From Ruminococcus sp. (GTDB lineage Bacteria > Bacillota > Clostridia > Oscillospirales > Ruminococcaceae), in assembly GCA_015066975.1 (NCBI GenBank), contig SVNI01000004.1, forward strand, positions 1-62,481: DNA of 62,481 nt, given 5' to 3'. A model generated the notes under the pieces. The model was not told the DNA's origin. It was given only the letters and a program-made list of their open reading frames with translations, and ran no database searches. The stretch's first letter is position 1, and every line of letters starts with the position of its first letter. Both the position numbers and the translations under genes were made by a program. Shown here in pieces: positions 51,283-59,834 of this stretch.

Positions 51283-51717
51283 ATGAAACTTTTTGACAAT
51301 ATGAAAGAATTTTTCTTTCCTTCAGACGGGCCTGAGCAAGAACCCGTCCATAAAAGTCAAGATGCACCTGCGATTCCCAGCATTGAAGAACAGCTCGCCG
51401 GCCATGAATCCGGCAATATTGTGAATATTCAGGCAACGGCACAGTTACAGGTAGTACTCGTCAAGCCGGAAGTCTTCACAGATGCAAAAGCCATTGCAGA
51501 CCATCTTATCAGCCGGAAAACTGTTGTGCTGAATCTGGAAACAGCATCCCCCGAAAACAGAAGAAGAATTATCGACTTTCTGGTCGGTGTTTCTTATGCC
51601 ATCAGCGGAAGCCTGAAGCCTGTTGCCAACCTGACCTATATCATCACACCTTACAATGTGGGCTTTATTGGTGATGATTTGGCGGCCGAACTGGAAAACA
51701 ACGGTGTAATTATCTAA
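51283..51717 (+). CDS. sepF: Cell division protein SepF
   Basis: FtsZ-binding membrane anchor of 144 aa. The N-terminal amphipathic helix MKLFDNMKEFFF is followed by an acidic linker and the SepF core (about 55-140) with VLNLE and RIIDFLVGVSYAI. It tethers and bundles FtsZ at the septum. GGAGAAG precedes the ATG. The neighbouring order ylmE-sepF-ylmH-divIVA is the standard Firmicute division cluster, but ylmG is missing between sepF and ylmH. Confidence 0.95.
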   Translation: MKLFDNMKEFFFPSDGPEQEPVHKSQDAPAIPSIEEQLAGHESGNIVNIQATAQLQVVLVKPEVFTDAKAIADHLISRKTVVLNLETASPENRRRIIDFLVGVSYAISGSLKPVANLTYIITPYNVGFIGDDLAAELENNGVII

Positions 51718-51721
51718 TACC

Positions 51722-52462
51722 ATGAATCAGAAACAGCAGGATGATGACAAAATCCTTCTGGCGCATATTCAGGACATGGCAAGAAAAAACGCATGGCAGA
51801 GCTTTACTTCTTTTCTGGACATGCGTCAGTATACGCTTGTCAGACCCATCCTGACAGAAGGAAACTACAGATTTTTCGGGGGCTATCCTGAGGCAGAGCG
51901 CGGTATTCTCTGCATTTATGCAGATGATGCTGTACCGGAGGACAGTGATTTTCCCATTACCTGCCTGACATTCACGTTCCGGGAAGCCGATACCTTGACA
52001 CACCGGGACATGCTGGGCAGTCTGATGGCACAGCAGATACAGAGAAATCTTATCGGTGATATTCTGGTCTCTCCCGGAAAAATACAGTGTTTTGTCACGG
52101 GCGCGGCGGCAGCAGTCGGCATGGAGCTGACAAAAATCGGCCGCACCGGTGTCAAGGTCACTGATGCACTCCCGTTTGATGAAAACTATCATCAGGAGAT
52201 GCAGGAAATTTCCGGCACAGTTGCTTCTCCCCGGCTGGATGCCGTACTGAAAACGGCTTTGCATCTGCGCCGTGAAGCCTGTACAGAACTTATCTCCCGA
52301 CAGCTTGTCATGCTGAATTATCAGGAAGTCACTGAAAATTCCAAACAGCTCAAAGCCGGAGATATTTTTTCCGTCAGGGGCTACGGAAAATTCCGTTTAA
52401 CATCAATCAGTATGCCGACCAAGAAAAACCGTTTGCATATTGTAATTGAAAAATATTTATAA
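51722..52462 (+). CDS. ylmH: YlmH family RNA-binding protein (S4 domain)
   Basis: A 246-aa cytosolic protein with the YlmH N-terminal domain (FTSFLDMRQYTL, FFGGYPEAERGI) and a C-terminal S4 RNA-binding domain (residues about 180-240; SPRLDAVLKTAL, VRGYGKFRL). It is linked to ribosome rescue and division in Firmicutes. It begins 4 bp after the sepF stop, with no separate promoter visible. Confidence 0.93.
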   Translation: MNQKQQDDDKILLAHIQDMARKNAWQSFTSFLDMRQYTLVRPILTEGNYRFFGGYPEAERGILCIYADDAVPEDSDFPITCLTFTFREADTLTHRDMLGSLMAQQIQRNLIGDILVSPGKIQCFVTGAAAAVGMELTKIGRTGVKVTDALPFDENYHQEMQEISGTVASPRLDAVLKTALHLRREACTELISRQLVMLNYQEVTENSKQLKAGDIFSVRGYGKFRLTSISMPTKKNRLHIVIEKYL

Positions 52463-52513
52463 TTTAATAAAATTATATAAATTAATAATTCTACAGCAGA
52501 GGTGATTTGCATT

Positions 52514-53143
52514 ATGATGACCGCACAGGAAATCAGGGAAAAACGCTTTGAAAAAGCAGCATGGGGCTATCGTCCCGAAGATATTGATGAATTTCTCGGA
52601 CAGCTTGAAGCAACATTTCAGGAAATTGACAATGAACGCGAGGACAGCAATCACAAAATCCAGGTACTTGCTGATAAAGTCCGCGAATACATGAAAGACG
52701 AAGAAGCCCTGAAAGATGCCCTGCTCGGCGCACAGAAAGAAGGCCACAGAGTTATCAACGAAGCCAATGAAAAAGCCGACCAGATTCTGAACAGAGCCAA
52801 AGAAGAAGCCGCCATGCTTCTTGACGAGGCCACCCGTCAGCATGATATCGCAATGGAAAAGAACCGCGCCGAAATTGCAAGAGAAAAGGAAAATCTCGCA
52901 CAGGTCAAAAAAATGGTTGCCGATTTCAAGCGCAGTCTGTTCGATATGTACAAAGGCCATCTGGAAATGATTTCCAATATCCCGGAGGAAAATCAGGAAC
53001 TTCCCCCGCCTTCCGCCGAAATTGCAGATATTGAAATTGACAAAGCCAAAGATGCGATTCTGTCATCTGTCCCGGATTTACCGGAACTGAAACCGGAACA
53101 TACTTCTTCATTTATTCCGCCTTCTCCGGAAGATTTTGTATAA
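52514..53143 (+). CDS. divIVA: DivIVA family protein
   Basis: Coiled-coil protein of 209 aa that recognises negatively curved membrane at septa and poles and recruits partners. The N-terminal membrane-binding module (TAQEIREKRFEKAAWGYRPE, then DIDEFL) precedes a long coiled coil (about 30-145) and a Pro/Ser-rich C-terminus. AGAGGTG at 52498-52504 favours ATG 52514; ATG 52517 is adjacent and the upstream GTG lies within the ribosome binding site. Confidence 0.93.
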   Translation: MMTAQEIREKRFEKAAWGYRPEDIDEFLGQLEATFQEIDNEREDSNHKIQVLADKVREYMKDEEALKDALLGAQKEGHRVINEANEKADQILNRAKEEAAMLLDEATRQHDIAMEKNRAEIAREKENLAQVKKMVADFKRSLFDMYKGHLEMISNIPEENQELPPPSAEIADIEIDKAKDAILSSVPDLPELKPEHTSSFIPPSPEDFV

Positions 53144-53177
53144 TATAAAACCAACTAAGAAAGGACTCTGAGAACCC

Positions 53178-55964
53178 ATGGCACAAGATTATAAAAACAG
53201 TCTGAACATGCCGAAAACAGATTTCCCCATGAGAGGAAATCTCCCCAAGCGCGAACCCGACTTGCTCAACAAATGGGAGACAGAACGTCTCTATGATTTG
53301 ATGATGCAGAAGAATGCCGGAAAACCGTCATTCATGTTTCACGACGGCCCTCCCTATGCGAACGGTACAATTCATATCGGCACAGCTCTGAACAAAACTC
53401 TGAAAGACTTCATCTTCAAGCAGAAAAACATGACCGGCTATTATGCCCCTTATGTTCCCGGCTGGGATACTCACGGTCTGCCGATTGAGCTGAAAGCCCT
53501 GAAAGAAATCGGTGTCGAAAACGGCGCAATCCCCCCTGTAGAATTAAGAAAAGCCTGCAAGGATTTTGCTTTGACTCATGTTGAAAATCAGAAGAAGCAG
53601 TTCAAGAGACTTGGTTCTATCGCTGACTATGACCACCCCTATCTGACATTAAGACCCGAATACGAAGCCCGTCAGGTAGAAGTTTTCGGCAAAATGGCAA
53701 AAGACGGCTATATGTATAAAGGTCTCAAGCCCGTTTACTGGTGTCCGGACTGTAATACTGCTCTTGCAGAAGCTGAAATCGAATACGAAAATGACCCCTG
53801 CAACTCTATCTATGTCAAGTTCAAAGTGACTGACGACAAGGGCTTGTTCACCAAGATGGGACTGAATCTCGATAACGTCTATTTCGTTATCTGGACAACG
53901 ACTACATGGACAATCCCCGGCAACTTAGCAATCTGCTTAGGCCCTGAATATAATTATACTCTGGTCAAAGTCGGCGAAGAATATTACGTCATGGCTGACG
54001 AACTCGTCAAAACTGTGATGGAAACTGCCGGCATCAAGGATTATTCCACAGACGGTATCTTCACAGGCGCAGAACTCGAAGGCATCAGGACAAAGCATCC
54101 GCTCTATGACAGATGCTCTCCCGTCATTGTCGGCGACCATGTTACGCTTGAAAGCGGTACTGGATGCGTTCACACCGCTCCCGGCTATGGTGTCGAAGAC
54201 TATGAAGTCTGCAAGAATTATGATGATATTGGCATTATCGTCTGCGTAGACTCCAAAGGCCGTCAGACTGCCGAAGCAGGTGAATTTGAAGGCCTTGATA
54301 CCAACGAAGCCAACAAAAAAATTGCGGAACGTCTCGTAGAAGAAAATGCTATGCTCGCTATGCAGAGCATTGTCCATCAGTATCCGCACTGCTGGAGATG
54401 CCATTCTCCGATTATCTACAGAGCAACTGAACAGTGGTTCTGCTCCGTCAATGGCTTCAAGGAAGATGCTGTCAAGGCTATCGAAGGTGTAAAATGGATT
54501 CCCGAATGGGGTGAAGACCGTATCAAAGGCATGGTTCGCGACAGAAGCGACTGGTGCATTTCCCGTCAGAGAACATGGGGTGTTCCGATTCCTGTTGTTT
54601 ACTGTAAAGACTGCAAGAAGCCCATCATCACAGATGCCACTATCAAGAGCATTGCTGATGTATTCAGAAAAGAAGGCTCTGACGCATGGTGGACAAAAGA
54701 AGTTTCCGAACTCATTCCGGCAGATACCGTCTGCGAATGCGGATGCAAGGAATTCACCAAAGAATATGACATCATGGATGTCTGGTTTGATTCCGGTGTT
54801 TCTCATACGGCTGTACTGGATAATTACGACGAACTCACATGGCCTGCTGATTTGTATCTCGAAGGTGCTGACCAGTATCGTGGCTGGTTTCAGAGTTCTC
54901 TGCTGACTTCCGTTGTTTATAAAGGCACTGCGCCTTATAAATCCGTCTGCACTCACGGCTGGGTCGTTGACGGCGAAGGCAAGGCTATGCACAAATCCCT
55001 CGGAAACGGTATCGCACCCGAAGAAATCATTGACCAGTACGGTGCTGATATTTTAAGACTCTGGGTAGCTTCTTCTGATTATCATTCTGATATCAGAATT
55101 TCTAAGGATATTTTAAGTCAGCTTTCTGATGCTTACAGAAAAATCAGAAATACAGCAAGATATATTCTCGGCAACTTCAGTGACGGCGAAACTGTCTTTA
55201 ATCCCGATACAGATTCCGTATCTGATGATAAGCTCGAAGAACTTGACAAGTGGATTCTCATGCGCTTAGACGCTCTGACTGATAAGGTGAATGCCGGCTA
55301 TGATGCTTATGATTTCCATATTGTATTCCATGCAATTCACAATTTCTGCATTGTTGACCTGTCAAGCTTCTATCTGGATATCATCAAGGACAGACTCTAC
55401 TGTGAAAAAGTCACTGCTCCGACAAGACGAGCTGCACAGACAACTATGTACTGCATTCTGGATGCCCTTGTCCGCATGGTTGCGCCGATTCTCAGCTTCA
55501 CAGGCGAAGAAATCTGGCAGAATATGCCTCACAAGGCTGATGATGATGCAAGAAGTGTCTTCCTGAATCAGTTTCTCCCGAAGACAGGCATCACCCTTGA
55601 TGAAAAATTCCTCGCAAAATGGGATGAAATCTATAATCTCCGTGAAGCTGTCAACAAGAAGCTCGAAGAAAAGAGAAATGAAAAAGTTATCGGCAAGTCT
55701 CTTGAAGCAAAAGTTATCATCACCGTTTCAGATGATGCCACTGCTGGACGTTTTAACAGCTATTCTGAACTGAAAGACGTATTTATCGTATCTGCTGTTG
55801 AAATCAAGACAGGTGAAGTTTCCGGCGAATCCAGTTACGAAATCGCTGTCGAAAAGGCTTCCGGCAACAAGTGCGAAAGATGCTGGTGCTATTCCGAAGA
55901 AGTCGGAAAGATTACACTGCATCCGACACTCTGCAAACGCTGTGCAGAAGTCATGGGCGAATAA
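53178..55964 (+). CDS. ileS: Isoleucyl-tRNA synthetase
   Basis: Class I synthetase of 928 aa that charges tRNA-Ile and edits Val. The HIGH motif reads HIGTALNK at about residue 67, the editing domain lies near 200-400 (WTTTTWTIPGN), the KMSKS loop reads KAMHKSLGN at about residue 600, and a C-terminal zinc finger has CERCWC and CKRC. The size and zinc finger match the bacterial type with mupirocin-sensitive layout. It follows divIVA by 34 bp, as in Bacillus. There is no room for a T-box leader, which many Firmicute ileS genes have, so it depends on operon transcription. Confidence 0.96.
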   Translation: MAQDYKNSLNMPKTDFPMRGNLPKREPDLLNKWETERLYDLMMQKNAGKPSFMFHDGPPYANGTIHIGTALNKTLKDFIFKQKNMTGYYAPYVPGWDTHGLPIELKALKEIGVENGAIPPVELRKACKDFALTHVENQKKQFKRLGSIADYDHPYLTLRPEYEARQVEVFGKMAKDGYMYKGLKPVYWCPDCNTALAEAEIEYENDPCNSIYVKFKVTDDKGLFTKMGLNLDNVYFVIWTTTTWTIPGNLAICLGPEYNYTLVKVGEEYYVMADELVKTVMETAGIKDYSTDGIFTGAELEGIRTKHPLYDRCSPVIVGDHVTLESGTGCVHTAPGYGVEDYEVCKNYDDIGIIVCVDSKGRQTAEAGEFEGLDTNEANKKIAERLVEENAMLAMQSIVHQYPHCWRCHSPIIYRATEQWFCSVNGFKEDAVKAIEGVKWIPEWGEDRIKGMVRDRSDWCISRQRTWGVPIPVVYCKDCKKPIITDATIKSIADVFRKEGSDAWWTKEVSELIPADTVCECGCKEFTKEYDIMDVWFDSGVSHTAVLDNYDELTWPADLYLEGADQYRGWFQSSLLTSVVYKGTAPYKSVCTHGWVVDGEGKAMHKSLGNGIAPEEIIDQYGADILRLWVASSDYHSDIRISKDILSQLSDAYRKIRNTARYILGNFSDGETVFNPDTDSVSDDKLEELDKWILMRLDALTDKVNAGYDAYDFHIVFHAIHNFCIVDLSSFYLDIIKDRLYCEKVTAPTRRAAQTTMYCILDALVRMVAPILSFTGEEIWQNMPHKADDDARSVFLNQFLPKTGITLDEKFLAKWDEIYNLREAVNKKLEEKRNEKVIGKSLEAKVIITVSDDATAGRFNSYSELKDVFIVSAVEIKTGEVSGESSYEIAVEKASGNKCERCWCYSEEVGKITLHPTLCKRCAEVMGE

Positions 55965-55982
55965 TTAAAATTTTAAAATGGC

Positions 55983-56162
55983 GGTTTGCCGTTCTTACGG
56001 ACGGCAAGCCTGCTGTTTTGATATTATCAAACAGTAAAAACTGTTGACAGTGATAACGTAAAATAGCCATTGTGCAGGGTTTGCAGGGTTTACTATCCCT
56101 CCGCACGAAAAAAATATATTTTTTAAAATATATAAAGGGTATTGTATGACCCTGCAAACCCT
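55983..56162 (+). other. Densely structured intergenic region between ileS and lspA
   Basis: Within 180 bp there are: a 10-bp stem with wobble (55983-55992 with 56001-56010); a bulged 9-bp stem (56013-56022 with 56026-56034); ACAGT/ACTGT (56031-56035 with 56040-56044); a tandem 9-base repeat GCAGGGTTT (from 56075); a perfect 14-bp inverted repeat (56076-56089 with 56149-56162); and a 20-bp AT palindrome (56114-56133) in the middle. The left arm at 56072-56079 can also pair locally with 56097-56106. The first stem may be a weak ileS terminator. The rest could be an RNA leader of lspA or a small repetitive element. Confidence 0.6.
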
Positions 56163-56203
56163 TCATATTATTAAAATGAAACTATCAGAAAGGGGAAATC
56201 GTT

Positions 56204-56707
56204 TTGCTGATATTGGCTTTGCTCGTCATTCTGGCAATCGCCGGAACTGACCAGCTTATCAAATACTGGATTGTGCAGAATTTTGAACTGTATCAGGAAA
56301 AGGATTTCCTGAAAATCGGCAGTCTGGATATTATGCATCTGCATTATATCGAGAATACCGGCTCGGCATTCAGCAGTTTTGCCGGACAGACGGTCTTTCT
56401 GCTGATTGTGACAGCAATCGGCATCGGGGCATGTACCTATGTGCTGATGCATCACGGAAAGAAAAACAAGCTTCTGTTCTGGAGTCTGGTGATGATTCTC
56501 GGCGGAGCAGTCGGGAATATGATTGACAGAATTTTCCGAAACGGTGCGGTTGTCGATTACCTCGACTTGAAATTATTTAACTTTGCGATTTTTAACTTTG
56601 CAGATTGTTTCGTATGTATCGGAACGGCTCTGCTCATGATTTATATTCTGTTCTTCTCGGAGGACAAGACTAAAAAACAGGAGAATCCGGAACATGACAA
56701 AACATGA
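56204..56707 (+). CDS. lspA: Lipoprotein signal peptidase (signal peptidase II), TTG start
   Basis: Membrane aspartyl protease of 167 aa that cleaves signal peptides of prolipoproteins. Four transmembrane segments and the motifs DQLIKYWI, ENTGSAFS, GNMIDRI (first catalytic Asp) and FNFADCF (second catalytic Asp) are present. AAAGGGG lies 8 bases before the TTG at 56204, and no ATG is available nearby. It overlaps rluD by 14 bp. A likely client in this window is the lipoprotein at 60833-62062. Confidence 0.94.
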   Translation: MLILALLVILAIAGTDQLIKYWIVQNFELYQEKDFLKIGSLDIMHLHYIENTGSAFSSFAGQTVFLLIVTAIGIGACTYVLMHHGKKNKLLFWSLVMILGGAVGNMIDRIFRNGAVVDYLDLKLFNFAIFNFADCFVCIGTALLMIYILFFSEDKTKKQENPEHDKT

Positions 56708-57605
56708 ATTTATCTTTCCGGCAGATGCCGAAGGCTCAAGGCTCGACAAGTGGATTGCCAGTCTCGAAATCGGCCTGACGAGATGCGCTGTGCAAGGGCT
56801 TATCGCCACCGGAAACGTCACTGCTGACGGCAAGCCGATTCCCAAGAATTTCAGACCAAAAGCCGGCACAAATATCGAAATCCTGATTCCTCCGCCGGAA
56901 GAAATCGAAGTCGTTCCGCAGGATATTCCGCTTGATATCGTCTATGAAGATGATGATTTATTGGTTGTCAACAAGCCGAAAGGTATGGTTGTCCATCCGG
57001 CCGCCGGAAACTATGATGAAACCCTTGTCAATGCGTTACTGTTCCACTGCAAGGACAGCTTATCAGGTATCAATGGAGTAATCCGCCCCGGAATCGTCCA
57101 CAGAATCGACAAGAATACCAGCGGTCTGCTGATTGTCGCGAAAAATGACATGGCACATCAGGGGCTTGCGGAACAGATTAAAGAACATAGCTTTACCAGA
57201 GAATATGAAGCCATTGCTGTCGGGAGCTTTCCGGATTCGACCGGAACGATTCACGCACCTATCGGCAGAAGCATCGCCGACCGCAAAAAAATGTGCGTGA
57301 CAGACAAAAATTCCAAAGATGCCGTCACGCATTATGAAGTATTAAAGCAGTACGGCGGTTTTGCGTATCTGAAATTAATCCTTGAAACAGGAAGAACACA
57401 TCAGATTAGAGTACATCTTGCTTATATTGGGCATCCGGTCTATGGTGATGATATCTACGGAAAAGCAGTCAAGGGAGTGCAGGGACAATGCCTTCATGCA
57501 CGGAAAATCGGCTTTATTCATCCAAGAACGGGCGCATATCTTGAATTTGAACGACCTGCTCCCGAATATTTTCAGAAATTATTAACTAAATTTGAAAAGA
57601 TGTGA
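56694..57605 (+). CDS. rluD: RluA/RluD family 23S rRNA pseudouridine synthase
   Basis: A 303-aa pseudouridine synthase with an N-terminal S4 domain (about residues 15-65, SRLDKWIA) and the catalytic core around HRIDKNTSGL at about residue 138, whose Asp is the nucleophile; the C-terminal block is RTHQIRVHL. The lspA-rluD order is standard in Firmicutes. The exact target uridines are not deducible; the D-type assignment rests on context and similarity. Confidence 0.92.
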   Translation: MTKHEFIFPADAEGSRLDKWIASLEIGLTRCAVQGLIATGNVTADGKPIPKNFRPKAGTNIEILIPPPEEIEVVPQDIPLDIVYEDDDLLVVNKPKGMVVHPAAGNYDETLVNALLFHCKDSLSGINGVIRPGIVHRIDKNTSGLLIVAKNDMAHQGLAEQIKEHSFTREYEAIAVGSFPDSTGTIHAPIGRSIADRKKMCVTDKNSKDAVTHYEVLKQYGGFAYLKLILETGRTHQIRVHLAYIGHPVYGDDIYGKAVKGVQGQCLHARKIGFIHPRTGAYLEFERPAPEYFQKLLTKFEKM

Positions 57606-57609
57606 GTTT

Positions 57610-58434
57610 ATGATAAAATCAAATCAGAAAATCTGTATTGTTTCGGATTTGGACGGCTCTTTACTTCCGTCAAGCAAGATTCCCCGTCCGGAAGACTGTC
57701 AGAATATCTGGAATTTCATATCTGATGAAAATTACAGGTTCACGATTGCAACAGGCAGAACGATACAGGCATCTCAGCGTTATGTGGATGCACTGAAACT
57801 CGAAAGCCCTGCGATTGTTTTCAACGGTGGTATGATTTACAATCCGATTTCCGGAGAAAAGCAGATTCTGCAAGCACTTCCGGAAGAAGCCAAGACTATG
57901 ACCGCCGAAATTCTGAAAGAAAATCCGCATGTCGGTGTAGAAGTGCTCTGCGCTGAAGATACATGGGTTATCAATAATACCGAATATGAGAAACAGCATG
58001 TTCAGGTATGCGGTGTGATTCCGAAATACGGCACTGTCGAAGAAGTTCAGGGTATCTGGCTGAAAGTTCTGTTTGCGATGTCTCCTGATGATATGTCTGC
58101 TTTTATGCAGTACATCGCGAACAAGCATTTTCAGAATGTCGATTTCACCCGTTCGGAGCTGAAATTTTATGAAATGCTTCCGGTCGGGAATTCCAAAGGC
58201 TCTGCTCTGGAGGAATACCGGAAACTTCCGGGCATGGAGGAGTTTAAATTTATCGGTTTTGGTGATTATGATAATGATATTGAAATGCTCAAATCTGCCG
58301 ATTTGGCAGTATGTCCGGCGAATGCTGCGGAATCCGTCAAGTCTGTTTCGGATTTGATTCTTTCCAGAACCTGCGAAGAAGGCGCAATTTCGGAATTAAT
58401 TGATAAAATATTAAATCAGGAGGTTGTTTTATGA
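57610..58434 (+). CDS. Cof-type HAD family phosphatase
   Basis: Haloacid dehalogenase-type phosphatase of 274 aa, subclass IIB. Motif I is SDLDGSLL, motif II the Thr of IATGRT, motif III a Lys in GNSKGSALEEY and motif IV GFGDYDNDIEML. Such enzymes act on sugar phosphates or pyridoxal phosphate; the substrate is open. The start is put at ATG 57610; an upstream TTG at 57592 lies in the rluD end and no strong ribosome binding site distinguishes them. The stop overlaps the next gene by 4 bp. Confidence 0.88.
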   Translation: MIKSNQKICIVSDLDGSLLPSSKIPRPEDCQNIWNFISDENYRFTIATGRTIQASQRYVDALKLESPAIVFNGGMIYNPISGEKQILQALPEEAKTMTAEILKENPHVGVEVLCAEDTWVINNTEYEKQHVQVCGVIPKYGTVEEVQGIWLKVLFAMSPDDMSAFMQYIANKHFQNVDFTRSELKFYEMLPVGNSKGSALEEYRKLPGMEEFKFIGFGDYDNDIEMLKSADLAVCPANAAESVKSVSDLILSRTCEEGAISELIDKILNQEVVL

Positions 58435-58952
58435 AAATTCTGAACATTCACGGCTATCAGGCAAAAGCGGAAAACAGCGTTTTTTATGCATTGCAGAACA
58501 ACAGCTATGAACCTGTTTCCTTACAGCTAGACTATGAAAGCCAAAGTCCGGAAGAAGTGCTTCATCTGCTGACAGAGGCTTATTCTGCGAATCACTGTGA
58601 AGCAGTCACAGGCAGCAGTATGGGCGGATTTTTTGCGATGCAGATAAATGCACTGTATCATTGTCCGGCAGTGCTGATAAATCCTTTTACAACGCCGTTT
58701 ATCGCCTTTCCGGATATTCCGGAATTTATGCGTGGATATATGCGTCTGACGGCGAATCTGGCAGAGTTTGAACCTGCTTCTGCTTATGCTGTTATCGGCG
58801 AAAAAGATGATATGATTCAGACACATGATTTTATCAAAGATTTACTGGGTGCAGAACATTGTGTACTCGTGCCGGATGGCGGTCATCCGGGTTCTACCCT
58901 GCCACTAGAAGAAATTTTCCGGGAACATGGCAGAGTATTTTTCGGCAACTAA
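58431..58952 (+). CDS. YqiA/YcfP-type alpha/beta-hydrolase esterase
   Basis: A small 173-aa alpha/beta-hydrolase. The start LNIHGYQAKAEN resembles the YqiA/UPF0227 family, the nucleophile elbow is GSSMGGFFA with Ser at about residue 63, the Asp is in GEKDDMI and the His in DGGHPGS. All three catalytic residues are intact. Members hydrolyse short acyl esters. AGGAGG precedes the ATG, which overlaps the HAD gene by 4 bp. Confidence 0.85.
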   Translation: MKILNIHGYQAKAENSVFYALQNNSYEPVSLQLDYESQSPEEVLHLLTEAYSANHCEAVTGSSMGGFFAMQINALYHCPAVLINPFTTPFIAFPDIPEFMRGYMRLTANLAEFEPASAYAVIGEKDDMIQTHDFIKDLLGAEHCVLVPDGGHPGSTLPLEEIFREHGRVFFGN

Positions 58953-58967
58953 CAGCAAAAGCTGTTA
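58950..58967 (+). other. Short perfect hairpin ahead of the transketolase genes
   Basis: TAACAGC and GCTGTTA form a 7-bp stem with an AAAA loop. It includes the stop codon region of the esterase gene and has no T-run, so it is more likely an RNA processing or stability element than a terminator. GGAGG follows at 58978 for the next gene. Confidence 0.4.
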
Positions 58968-58989
58968 AATATAAACTGGAGGTTTACTC

Positions 58990-59832
58990 ATGGACAAAAC
59001 ACTGAAAAAACAGCTCATGAAAACAGCTGTCAATGTCCGCATGGGTGTTCTGACAGGAACATTTCATGCAAAATCCGGTCATCCGGGCGGTTCACTCTCG
59101 ATTGCTGACCTGCTGACTTATCTGTATTATAACAAGATGAATGTCAATGCCCAGAATCCTGATGACGAAAACCGTGACAGACTGGTGCTCTCGAAAGGTC
59201 ACACTGCTCCGGCATTATATGCCGTACTGGCTGAAAAAGGCTATTTCGATAAGAAAGAACTGGAAAGTCTGCGTCATATTGGCGCACTGTTACAGGGACA
59301 TCCCTGCATTCACATTCCGGGTGTGGATATGTCCAGCGGTTCTTTAGGTCAGGGCATTTCCGCCGCCTGCGGTATGGCTCTCGCCGGAAAACTCAACAAG
59401 AAAGACTATCATGTATATACCATCTTAGGCGACGGCGAAATTGAAGAAGGTCAGGTATGGGAAGCCGCTATGTTCGCTTCTCATTACAAGCTGGATAATC
59501 TGACTGCAATTGTCGATAATAACGGTCTCCAGATTGACGGCAAAATTACAGAAGTCTGCTCTCCCGAACCCATTGACGAAAAGTTCAGAGCATTTGGCTG
59601 GCATGTGATTGTTGTGGATGATGCTCATGATTTCGATAAGATTGATGAGGCTTTCAAAGAAGCGGAAACCATCACCGGAAAGCCTGTGGCCATCATTCAA
59701 AAGAGTGTTAAGGGCAAAGGGGTTTCCTTCATGGAAAATCAGGTATCATGGCACGGCTCTGCGCCTAATGCAGAACAGTATGAACAGGCTATGAATGAGC
59801 TGAAAGCAGCTCTGGCAGAACTGGAGGCGTAA
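58990..59832 (+). CDS. Transketolase, N-terminal subunit
   Basis: The thiamine-diphosphate binding half of a split transketolase, 280 aa. It has the HAKSGHPGGSLS block at about residue 25, the ThDP motif GDGEIEEGQVWEA at about 144 with the closing NN near 174. It exchanges two-carbon units between sugar phosphates, feeding pentoses from plant xylan into glycolysis. TGGAGG precedes the ATG. It pairs with the C-terminal subunit 2 bp downstream. Confidence 0.95.
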   Translation: MDKTLKKQLMKTAVNVRMGVLTGTFHAKSGHPGGSLSIADLLTYLYYNKMNVNAQNPDDENRDRLVLSKGHTAPALYAVLAEKGYFDKKELESLRHIGALLQGHPCIHIPGVDMSSGSLGQGISAACGMALAGKLNKKDYHVYTILGDGEIEEGQVWEAAMFASHYKLDNLTAIVDNNGLQIDGKITEVCSPEPIDEKFRAFGWHVIVVDDAHDFDKIDEAFKEAETITGKPVAIIQKSVKGKGVSFMENQVSWHGSAPNAEQYEQAMNELKAALAELEA

Positions 59833-59834
59833 TT

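Noticed and set aside
53144..53177. T-box leader in front of ileS
   Set aside because: Only 34 bases separate divIVA from ileS, with no specifier loop or terminator structure, so a T-box cannot fit.
53937..54992. Open frame of 351 codons antisense to ileS
   Set aside because: It is wholly within the intact isoleucyl-tRNA synthetase gene, without a ribosome binding site or domain, and explained by codon bias.
56044..56072. TTGACA at 56044 as a promoter for lspA
   Set aside because: No acceptable -10 lies 16-18 bp downstream (CCATTG or CATTGT); without a better -10 it is not supported.
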